Positions 1-5,014 of a DNA stretch of 5,014 nt are shown here, piece by piece; the stretch's first letter is position 1, and each line of letters opens with the position of its first letter. The position numbers and the translations under genes were made by a program. The DNA comes from Thermoleophilia bacterium (lineage in GTDB: Bacteria; Actinomycetota; Thermoleophilia; Gaiellales; SKUG01), in the NCBI GenBank assembly GCA_020438525.1, contig JAGQUL010000366.1, positions 1 through 5,014 on the forward strand. The letters are read 5' to 3'. The notes below the pieces were generated by a model. The model searched no databases. It had not been told where the DNA came from and saw only the letters and a program-made list of their open reading frames with translations.

Positions 1-1
1 C

Positions 2-367
2 TTGGAAAGGGTCTGGCTCGGTCACCGGCTCGTGAATCGACCCAACCAGCTCTCCGGCGGCGAGCAACAGCGTGTCGCTGTTGCTCTCGCTCTGGTCCAC
101 GACCCGGCGTTCGTGCTCGCCGACGAACCCACCGGCAACCTCGACCAGACCAGCGGCGCGCAGGTGCTCGACCTGATGCGCGCGGCGGTCGACGACTACG
201 GACAGACGATCGTGATGGTCACCCACGACGCGACCTCGGCTGCCATCGCCGACCGCGTGCTGTTCCTGTTCGACGGGAAGATCGTGGACCGGATCGAGCA
301 GCCCGACGCCGACCAGGTGTTCGAGCGGATCCGTCAGCTCTCGGTACACGCAGACGGCGAGGCGTGA
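2..367 (+). CDS. ABC transporter ATP-binding protein, MacB/LolD/FtsE-like (5' truncated)
   Basis: This is the C-terminal half of an ABC ATPase that would power the permease encoded next to it by ATP hydrolysis at the cytoplasmic face of the membrane. Counting from the first visible codon, the ABC signature [12 protein letters not shown] lies at residues 17-28, Walker B with its catalytic glutamate ([12 protein letters not shown]) at 37-48, and the H-loop histidine in VMVTHD at 71-76. The DEPTGNLD form is typical of the LolD/MacB/FtsE group rather than of importer ATPases. Walker A and the Q-loop are missing because the gene begins upstream of the window, so the TTG at base 2 is not the real start. 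About 120 residues of an expected 220-250 are visible. The stop TGA is followed by one base and then the permease GTG, so the two genes are surely co-transcribed and probably translationally coupled. The family assignment is firm; the substrate is unknown. Confidence 0.95.
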   Translation: MERVWLGHRLVNRPNQLSGGEQQRVAVALALVHDPAFVLADEPTGNLDQTSGAQVLDLMRAAVDDYGQTIVMVTHDATSAAIADRVLFLFDGKIVDRIEQPDADQVFERIRQLSVHADGEA

Positions 368-368
368 C

Positions 369-2993
369 GTGCTGCGGGTAGCGATCAAGGGAGTCCTGTC
401 ACGCAAGCTGCGACTGATGCTGACCAGCATCGCGGTCGTGCTCGGAGTCGGCTTCGTGTCGGGCGCGTACTTCCTCACGGATTCACTGCGGGCGTCGTTC
501 GACACGGTCTTCACCGAGGCGACGCAGGGCGTCGACGTGCAGGTGACGACGAAGGAGTACGCGAAGCTCGCCCAGGAGGCAGCGACGAGCGCCCCGGGCA
601 CGGTGTCGATCGACCTGGCGAAGGTCGGCGTGCCGCCGGAGGTGGTGGATGAGCTCGAAGGCGTGCGAGGAGTCAAGCGCGTTGCCGGGTCGATCTTCGA
701 GGTCGGCGCACAGCCGCTCGACAAGAAGGGGCGCCCGATCAGCACGGGTGGCGCTCCGTCGTTCGGGGCGAACTGGGTTCCCGAGGCCGAGGAGACGGGC
801 GCGCTCCGGCTGGTCAAGGGCAAGGCCCCCGAGCGCGGCGAGGTGCTGCTCGACGCGACGACGATGGATCGCGGCAGGTTCTCCGTAGGCGACGACGTGA
901 CGATCCTCATCCAGGGCGGCCGCACGACGCGCACGTTCAGGATCTCGGGCGTCATCAAGTTCGGCGATTCCAACAGCCTCAACGGCGCTGCGATCTCGGC
1001 GTTCGAGACGAGCGAGGCGCAGGAGCTCTTCCAGATGGGAGACCGCTTCAGCGCGGTCGACGCACAGGCGGAGTCCGGCGTGTCCCAGGAGCAGCTGAAG
1101 CGGAACGTGGCACGCGCGCTCGGACCCGACTACAAGGTGCTCACCGGGGTCGAGGTCACGCAGGAGCAGACCGACCAGATCGACGACGCGTTCCTCGGCA
1201 TCCTGCAGAACGTGATCCTCGGCTTCGCGGCCGTCGCGGTGTTCGTGGGTGCGTTCACGATCTTCAACACCTTCACGATCCTCGTGGGGCAGCGCACGCG
1301 CGAGATCGGCCTGCTGCGCGCGATCGGCGCCAGTCGCCGCCAGGTGCTCGGCATCGTGGCGCTCGAGGCGCTCGTCGTGGGCGTGATCGCGTCGACGTTG
1401 GGGATCCTCGCCGGGTATGGGATCGCCTATGCGCTTCGCGAGCTGATCAACGCGTTCGCCGACGGCGGGATCCCGAAGGAGGCGTTCCCGCTCAAGACGC
1501 GCACGATCGTCGCCTCGTACCTCGTCGGCGTGGTCGTGACGTTCGTGGCCAGCATCGTGCCGGCCATCCGAGCGGCGCGCGTGTCGCCGCTCGAGGCGCT
1601 GCGCGCCAATCCGGCGCACGCAGGTCGTGGCTGGCGTGCGCCGGCGTTCGGCGGACTGCTGCTCCTGCTGGGCGGGTTCGCCGTCTATCGCGGGTTCGCC
1701 GACAAGGACGCCTCGGTGCAGTCGACGCTCACGCTCATCGGCGGCGGGTTCGCGGTCGCGATCATCGGCGTGGCGCTGCTGTCGCGACTGTTCATCGCGC
1801 CGGTCACCCACCTGCTCGGCCCCGTGTTCGCCCGTGGTACTACCGGCCAGCTCGCGCGGCGCAACGTGCTACGCAACCGCGCCCGATCGGCCACGACCGC
1901 CTCGGCGCTGATGATCGGGCTGGCGCTCGCGTCGCTCGTGCTCGTGTTCCAGTCTTCGATCAAGCAGACGATCAACGCCGAGATCGATCGCACGCTGGGC
2001 GCCGACATCTCGATCTACAACTCGACCGTGCTCAACTCCGGCACCGGGGTCGTCAACGCCAAGGACGTGGCGAAGATCGCGAAGGTCGACGGCGTCGACC
2101 GCGTCGGCGCGCAGCGGATCGGCGGCGCCACGGTCGACGGCCGCTTCGACACCGACGACGTCACCTTCGTGACCGCGCTCAACCAGGAGTCCTACGGCAC
2201 GGATCCGCTGCTGCGCCTGAACGTGCTCGACGGAGCTTCCGAGCCCGCCCCCGACTCGATCCTGATCGACGAGGATCTTGCCAAGGATCACGACTGGACG
2301 GTCGGCGACAAGGTCAAGCTCGGGTTCGTGACCGGCAGCGCTCCGAAGTTCGAGATCACGGGCATCTACGAGCCGAACGAGCTGCTCGGCGCACCCGTGC
2401 TGATGGCGATCGACGACTTCAATCGCCTGCAACCCCCCGCGGTGCGGGCCGACGCGTTCGTGTTCGCGAGCGTCGACGACGGCGAGAAGCCCGCCACGGT
2501 CGCGCGCAGGATCGAGAAGACGCTCGGCCGCGACGGCGCGTACCTCGACGTGAAGGACACCGAGGCGTTCCGCGACCTGATCGACCAGCAGTTCGCACCG
2601 ATCCTCGGACTGGTGCTCGGCATGCTCAGCCTGTCGCTGATCATCGCACTGTTCGGCATCGGCAACACGCTGGCGCTCAACGTGTTCGAGCGCACGCGCG
2701 AGATCGGCCTGATCCGCGCGGTCGGCGGCACGCAGCGACAGGTCCGACGGATCATCCGACTCGAGGCCGTGCTCGTGGCGGTATTCGGCGCGATCGTCGG
2801 CATCGTCGTGGGCCTGGCCGCAGGTCGCGCGTTGATCGCTGCGCTCGCAGACCAGGGATTCGAGTTCGCGCTCAGCTGGGGCGGCATCATCGGCGTGCTG
2901 ATCGCAGGATTCATCGCCGGCGTGCTCTCGTCGGTGCTGCCCGCGCGCCGCGCCGCCCGCACCGACGTGCTCGAGGCAATCGCCACCGAGTGA
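369..2993 (+). CDS. MacB/FtsX-type ABC transporter permease with two FtsX domains
   Basis: This is an integral membrane permease of 874 aa, partner of the preceding ATPase. I infer about ten membrane segments, near residues 14-37, 280-306, 327-357, 380-402, 425-441, 453-478, 509-528, 744-770, 797-825 and 836-858. Two large extracytoplasmic domains (about 38-279 and 529-743) resemble the MacB periplasmic core. The FtsX unit occurs twice: the coupling-helix motif RTREIGL(L/I)RA(I/V)G is at 309-320 and again at 775-786, and the closing P-x-x-RAAR-x-x-x-LEA motif is at 398-411 and 858-870. The GTG start is chosen because it follows the ATPase stop by one base, has a GCGAGG-like Shine-Dalgarno 6 nt upstream (357-362), and gives the usual short basic cytoplasmic N-terminus before TM1. 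The architecture fits actinobacterial 'ABC transporter permease' proteins of 800-900 aa and type VII mechanotransmission exporters. The cargo (lipid, lipoprotein, peptide or drug) cannot be read from the sequence. No frameshift is seen. Confidence 0.95.
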   Translation: MLRVAIKGVLSRKLRLMLTSIAVVLGVGFVSGAYFLTDSLRASFDTVFTEATQGVDVQVTTKEYAKLAQEAATSAPGTVSIDLAKVGVPPEVVDELEGVRGVKRVAGSIFEVGAQPLDKKGRPISTGGAPSFGANWVPEAEETGALRLVKGKAPERGEVLLDATTMDRGRFSVGDDVTILIQGGRTTRTFRISGVIKFGDSNSLNGAAISAFETSEAQELFQMGDRFSAVDAQAESGVSQEQLKRNVARALGPDYKVLTGVEVTQEQTDQIDDAFLGILQNVILGFAAVAVFVGAFTIFNTFTILVGQRTREIGLLRAIGASRRQVLGIVALEALVVGVIASTLGILAGYGIAYALRELINAFADGGIPKEAFPLKTRTIVASYLVGVVVTFVASIVPAIRAARVSPLEALRANPAHAGRGWRAPAFGGLLLLLGGFAVYRGFADKDASVQSTLTLIGGGFAVAIIGVALLSRLFIAPVTHLLGPVFARGTTGQLARRNVLRNRARSATTASALMIGLALASLVLVFQSSIKQTINAEIDRTLGADISIYNSTVLNSGTGVVNAKDVAKIAKVDGVDRVGAQRIGGATVDGRFDTDDVTFVTALNQESYGTDPLLRLNVLDGASEPAPDSILIDEDLAKDHDWTVGDKVKLGFVTGSAPKFEITGIYEPNELLGAPVLMAIDDFNRLQPPAVRADAFVFASVDDGEKPATVARRIEKTLGRDGAYLDVKDTEAFRDLIDQQFAPILGLVLGMLSLSLIIALFGIGNTLALNVFERTREIGLIRAVGGTQRQVRRIIRLEAVLVAVFGAIVGIVVGLAAGRALIAALADQGFEFALSWGGIIGVLIAGFIAGVLSSVLPARRAARTDVLEAIATE

Positions 2994-3000
2994 TGTATGT

Positions 3001-3039
3001 GACATGGGCCGACCGGAACACGTCCGATCGGCCCATGTC
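3001..3039. terminator. Hairpin between convergent genes, probable bidirectional terminator
   Basis: Arms 3001-3017 and 3023-3039 form a 17-bp stem closed by a 5-nt loop (ACACG). Twelve outer and four inner pairs are perfect. The single irregular position is C3013 opposite A3027. In RNA from the minus strand this position becomes a U-G wobble, so the stem is fully paired for hsp20 transcripts and has one C-A mismatch for permease transcripts. It starts 8 nt after the permease stop and lies about 20 nt beyond the hsp20 stop. Neither side has a run of T, so it is not a classical U-tract terminator. U-poor hairpins of this kind are often proposed as terminators in high-GC actinobacteria, and it could also protect mRNA 3' ends. 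The structure is seen directly; the function is inferred. Confidence 0.75.
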
Positions 3040-3058
3040 GTGCGGCACACCCCTGATG

Positions 3059-3562
3059 TCAGGCGTGGGCGAGCTCGCGGTCGGCGACCTCGCTGCCCTC
3101 GACCTCGAGCGGTGCTGCATCCTCGCGGCCCGCGCTGCCCACGCTGATGCGTCGTGGCTTGCGCTCCTCGGGCTTGGGGATCGTCACCTCGAGCACGCCA
3201 TGGTCGATGGTGGCGGTCACCGCGTCGGGATCGATTCCGCGCGGCAGGGTGAGCGTCCGCTCGAACGAGCCGAAGCTGCGCTCGATCCGACGCATGCCGT
3301 CGCCACTGGATTCGCTCGTGTCGGCACGTTCGCCGGCGATGCGCAGGACGCGGTCCTCGAGCTCGATCGTCACGTCGTCGTCGGTCATGCCCGGAAGGTC
3401 CAGGCTGAGTGCGAAATGGTCGTCGAGCTCGACGATGTCGAGCGGCGGTACCCATCGTCCGGATGCGGCGCCGGCGCGTCCCCCGAAGAACTGGTCGAAC
3501 ATCGAGGTCACGTCGCGCTGGAGCATCGCGAGCTCCCGGGACGGATCGGTTGCGATTCGCAT
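3059..3562 (-). CDS. Hsp20/alpha-crystallin family small heat-shock protein (acr2/Hsp18-like)
   Basis: This is an ATP-independent cytoplasmic holdase chaperone of 167 aa that binds unfolding proteins during heat or oxidative stress and hands them to DnaK/ClpB. The short N-terminal arm (about 1-36) carries the helix RELAMLQRDVTSMFDQFFGG typical of bacterial class A sHSPs. The alpha-crystallin domain runs from about 37 to 138, with WVPPLDIVELDD at its start, DLPGM at 55-59, RSFGSFERTLTLP at 95-107 and the family hallmark GVLEVTIPK at 122-130. An I-x-V oligomerisation motif (I139-S-V141) follows, then a mostly acidic tail of about 26 aa. The ATG start is supported by a strong Shine-Dalgarno GAGGAGG 5 nt upstream. 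The gene is monocistronic in this window, converges on the ABC permease and diverges from the helicase. Its promoter carries a HAIR-like operator, which suggests HspR control as for acr2 of Mycobacterium tuberculosis. Length and motifs are normal. Confidence 0.97.
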   Translation of the reverse strand: MRIATDPSRELAMLQRDVTSMFDQFFGGRAGAASGRWVPPLDIVELDDHFALSLDLPGMTDDDVTIELEDRVLRIAGERADTSESSGDGMRRIERSFGSFERTLTLPRGIDPDAVTATIDHGVLEVTIPKPEERKPRRISVGSAGREDAAPLEVEGSEVADRELAHA

Positions 3563-3567
3563 GGCTG

Positions 3568-3574
3568 CCTCCTC
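3568..3574 (-). promoter_or_regulatory. Shine-Dalgarno site of hsp20
   Basis: On the minus strand GAGGAGG lies 5 nt before the ATG at 3562. It is a near-perfect anti-16S match and fixes the hsp20 start. It contrasts with the helicase on the other side, which has no Shine-Dalgarno. I found no anti-Shine-Dalgarno stretch in the predicted leader that would form an obvious RNA thermometer. Confidence 0.85.
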
Positions 3575-3624
3575 ACTGATCTGATGGTTATGAACTCACA
3601 TACGGGCTATTCCCGACACCCGAA

Positions 3625-3652
3625 AGAATACACCTGAGTGCAGCACAGTCAA
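3625..3652 (-). promoter_or_regulatory. Predicted sigma70-type promoter of hsp20
   Basis: On the minus strand a -35 hexamer TTGACT (3652-3647, 5 of 6 to TTGACA) is separated by 16 bp from a -10 hexamer TATTCT (3630-3625, 4 of 6 to TATAAT, with the key T-A and final T). Transcription would begin near 3618, giving a leader of about 55 nt that includes the Shine-Dalgarno. The -35 lies inside the left arm of the HAIR-like repeat, as expected for repression by promoter occlusion. Confidence 0.7.
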
Positions 3653-3653
3653 G
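3633..3653 (-). promoter_or_regulatory. HAIR-like inverted repeat, predicted HspR operator
   Basis: Read on the minus strand this is CTTGACT-N7-ACTCAGG, arms 3653-3647 and 3639-3633. The HspR-associated inverted repeat of Streptomyces and Mycobacterium is CTTGAGT-N7-ACTCAAG. Twelve of fourteen half-site bases agree and the 7-bp spacer is exact. HspR is a MerR-family repressor that acts with DnaK and releases under heat stress; in M. tuberculosis it controls hsp70, clpB and the small heat-shock gene acr2. Position over the hsp20 -35 supports repression. No hspR gene is in the window, so the regulator must lie elsewhere. The match is seen; binding is inferred. Confidence 0.75.
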
Positions 3654-3665
3654 TTGCACGCCCAC

Positions 3666-3688
3666 GCTCCGCTCAGATCTGATGGAGC
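3666..3688. repeat. Nested dyad upstream of the hsp20 promoter, possible operator
   Basis: The perfect 10-bp palindrome TCAGATCTGA (3673-3682) sits almost exactly at the centre of a wider inverted repeat, GCTCC (3666-3670) and GGAGC (3684-3688). The element lies about 14 bp upstream of the hsp20 -35 on the minus strand and about 150 bp before the helicase start. Its position would suit a DNA-binding protein. No known operator consensus was recognised and chance is a real alternative. Confidence 0.3.
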
Positions 3689-3713
3689 AAGCAGTAGATA
3701 TGAGCACGCAGGC

Positions 3714-3752
3714 TTCGCATCACACTGCCGGAATCCGACACCAGCATGCGAA
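3714..3752. repeat. Short inverted repeat in the divergent intergenic region
   Basis: TTCGCAT (3714-3720) is matched by ATGCGAA (3746-3752), a perfect 7-bp inverted repeat with a 25-bp interval. It is too widely spaced for a stable RNA hairpin but could be a spaced protein-binding site. It is short enough to occur by chance, and no regulator is suggested by its sequence. Confidence 0.2.
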
Positions 3753-3820
3753 ACTCCCCCGCCGCACCGATCGCAATTCGGACCGACCGCGCAGGTCCGG
3801 CGCGAAAACCGGGACGGGAC

Positions 3821-3829
3821 TGGTATTCT
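3821..3829 (+). promoter_or_regulatory. Extended -10 promoter placing the helicase on a leaderless mRNA
   Basis: TGGTATTCT is an extended -10 element (TGN followed by TATTCT, hexamer 3824-3829). It ends 7 bp before the GTG at 3837, the normal distance from a -10 to a transcription start, so the first transcribed base would be the G of the start codon. No -35 hexamer was found at the expected distance, which an extended -10 can tolerate. No Shine-Dalgarno lies before the GTG, consistent with leaderless translation, which is common in actinobacteria. Confidence 0.6.
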
Positions 3830-3836
3830 CGGGCGC

Positions 3837-5014
3837 GTGAGCATTCCTGAACCCCCAGCCCCTCGTCGCTTCGACAGCTTCCCGGGCATCTCCGCCCAGA
3901 CCGTCGAGGCCCTCGCTGCCAAGGGCATCGAGACCACGTTCCCGATCCAGACGCTCGTGTTGGACGAAGCGCTCGCCGGGCGCGACATCCTCGCCAAGGC
4001 GCCGACCGGATCCGGAAAGACCTTCGCGTTCGCGATCCCGATCATCGAGCGCGTGCACGCGAACGACCCCACTCCAAGCGCGGTCGTGCTGGTGCCGACG
4101 CGCGAGCTGTGCGTGCAGGTGATGGAGGAGTTCGAGATCCTGCTCGCCGCCTCCGACATCAACGTGGCACCCGTGTACGGCGGCACCAACCTCGAGACCC
4201 AGGCCAAGAAGGCGACCGGCGCGCACGTGATCGTCGCGACGCCCGGCCGACTGCTCGACCTGATGGAGCGGCGCCTGCTCGACCTGTCGAACGTGTCGAT
4301 CCTCGTGCTCGACGAGGCGGACCGGATGCTCGACATGGGCTTTCAGCCGCAGACCGACCGCATCGAGTCGGCGATCCCGAAGGATCGCCACACGATGTTC
4401 TTCAGCGCCACGCTCGACGGACGGGCCGGCCGCATCGCAAAGCGCTACACCAACGAGCCGTACCGCTACGAGGTCGCTCGCCCCGAGGGCGAGGAAGGCA
4501 ACATCGAGCATCGGTTCATCAAGGTGGGCCGCGGCACGAAGATGGCCACGCTCGTGGAGCTGCTCGAGGCCGACCGCGACGAGCCGGGCCTGACGCTCAT
4601 CTTCACGCGCACCAAGCGCGGCGCGGACACCCTCAACCGCGATCTCAACAGCCGCGGCATCCCGACCGAGGCGATGCACGGCGACATGCCCCAGAACGTA
4701 CGCGAGAAGACGCTCGCCAAGTTCGAGAAGGGCGAGCTCAAGATGCTCGTCGCGACCGACGTGGCAGCGCGAGGCCTCGACCTCGACGACATCACCCACG
4801 TCGTGCACTTCGACGCACCCGACGACCGCGCCGACTACGTGCACCGGTCCGGCCGCACCGGTCGAGCAGGACGCACGGGTCGCGCAACGTGCCTGATCAC
4901 GGACGAGGACGAGTACGTGATGGGTCGCGTCGCCGAGGACCTCGGGCTCGAGGAGGACTACCTCGCCGCCGGCCTGCGGATCATCCCGCCGCGCATGGCC
5001 TACTCGTCGAAGGG
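3837..5014 (+). CDS. DEAD-box ATP-dependent RNA helicase, RhlE-like (3' truncated)
   Basis: This is a cytoplasmic RNA helicase that uses ATP to unwind short RNA duplexes, typically in ribosome assembly, RNA decay or cold adaptation. The 392 visible residues contain the whole two-domain core. The Q motif has F15 and Q38. Motif I APTGSGKT is at 55-62, Ia PTREL at 87-91, GG at 115-116, Ib TPGR at 135-138, II DEAD at 159-162 and III SAT at 190-192. In the second RecA domain, motif IV LIFTRTK is at 254-260, V ATDVAARGLDL at 306-316 and VI HRSGRTGRAG at 336-345. All catalytic residues are intact. The variable C-terminal extension, which decides the subfamily, is cut off by the window end. GTG at 3837 is chosen because it gives the usual 10-15 residues before the Q-motif phenylalanine and sits 7 bp after an extended -10; no Shine-Dalgarno is present. 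The gene diverges from hsp20, across a 274-bp intergenic region. DEAD-box identity is firm; the RhlE-like label is tentative. Confidence 0.96.
   Translation, partial: MSIPEPPAPRRFDSFPGISAQTVEALAAKGIETTFPIQTLVLDEALAGRDILAKAPTGSGKTFAFAIPIIERVHANDPTPSAVVLVPTRELCVQVMEEFEILLAASDINVAPVYGGTNLETQAKKATGAHVIVATPGRLLDLMERRLLDLSNVSILVLDEADRMLDMGFQPQTDRIESAIPKDRHTMFFSATLDGRAGRIAKRYTNEPYRYEVARPEGEEGNIEHRFIKVGRGTKMATLVELLEADRDEPGLTLIFTRTKRGADTLNRDLNSRGIPTEAMHGDMPQNVREKTLAKFEKGELKMLVATDVAARGLDLDDITHVVHFDAPDDRADYVHRSGRTGRAGRTGRATCLITDEDEYVMGRVAEDLGLEEDYLAAGLRIIPPRMAYSSK

Noticed and set aside
483..1811. 442-aa open frame on the minus strand
   Set aside because: It is antisense to the well-supported permease and is rich in Arg, His, Asp and Glu without any domain pattern. 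This is the usual by-product of high GC3 coding sequence.
1869..3455. 528-aa open frame on the minus strand
   Set aside because: It runs antisense through the permease, across the hairpin and in another frame of hsp20, and its translation is low-complexity Arg/Asp/His. It has no recognisable domain.
3563..3618. Possible RNA thermometer (ROSE or fourU type) in the hsp20 leader
   Set aside because: The leader shows only a 4-bp CGGG/CCCG stem and no U-rich or complementary stretch that would mask GAGGAGG. The HAIR-like operator already explains heat control.
2990..3637. 215-aa open frame on the plus strand covering the hairpin and hsp20
   Set aside because: It is antisense to hsp20, which has clear family motifs and a strong Shine-Dalgarno. 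The frame also reads through the hairpin and into the hsp20 promoter.
3720..4844. 374-aa open frame on the minus strand
   Set aside because: It is antisense to the DEAD-box helicase, whose motifs are all intact on the plus strand. The translation shows only GC-driven composition.
3837..5014. Cold-shock-type leader or HAIR for the helicase
   Set aside because: No long 5' leader is predicted, since the -10 is 7 bp from the GTG, and no second CTTGAGT-N7-ACTCAAG-like repeat was found on this side.
1..5014. CRISPR array, insertion sequence, tRNA, attachment site or other mobile signature
   Set aside because: No regularly spaced repeats, transposase or integrase motifs, terminal inverted repeats or cloverleaf structure were seen. 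Composition looks even across the four genes.

Overview
The window is GC-rich (by eye roughly two thirds G+C). Its codons mostly end in G or C, GTG starts occur, and gene spacing is tight. Together with a HAIR-type heat-shock operator and what looks like a leaderless GTG start, this points to a high-GC actinobacterium (Actinomycetota). The class cannot be fixed from this sequence. No mobile element, CRISPR array, tRNA or rRNA was found. The gene content is ordinary housekeeping, transport and stress biology; the more informative material lies in the non-coding DNA between the genes.

Layout. Bases 2-367 (+) are the C-terminal half of an ABC-transporter ATPase whose 5' end lies outside the window. 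One base after its stop codon, a large MacB/FtsX-type permease (369-2993, +, 874 aa) begins with GTG, so the two form one operon and one exporter. The permease converges on an Hsp20-family small heat-shock protein (3059-3562, -). The 65-bp gap between their stop codons holds a near-perfect 17-bp-stem hairpin that probably serves as a shared terminator. A 274-bp divergent intergenic region (3563-3836) separates hsp20 from an RhlE-like DEAD-box RNA helicase (3837 to the window end, +, 3' truncated).

How the parts work together. The ATPase and permease should make a type VII (MacB/LolCDE-like) mechanotransmission transporter of unknown substrate. The divergent pair on the right is stress-related. 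The hsp20 promoter (TTGACT-N16-TATTCT) is overlapped by an inverted repeat matching the HspR operator HAIR at 12 of 14 half-site positions with the correct 7-bp spacer, so hsp20 is probably an HspR-repressed acr2-like chaperone gene. The helicase has no Shine-Dalgarno sequence, but an extended -10 (TGGTATTCT) lies exactly 7 nt before its GTG, which suggests a leaderless mRNA.

I do not see evidence for a wholly undescribed system. The most testable points are the predicted HspR control of hsp20, the leaderless helicase start, and the strand-asymmetric convergent hairpin.
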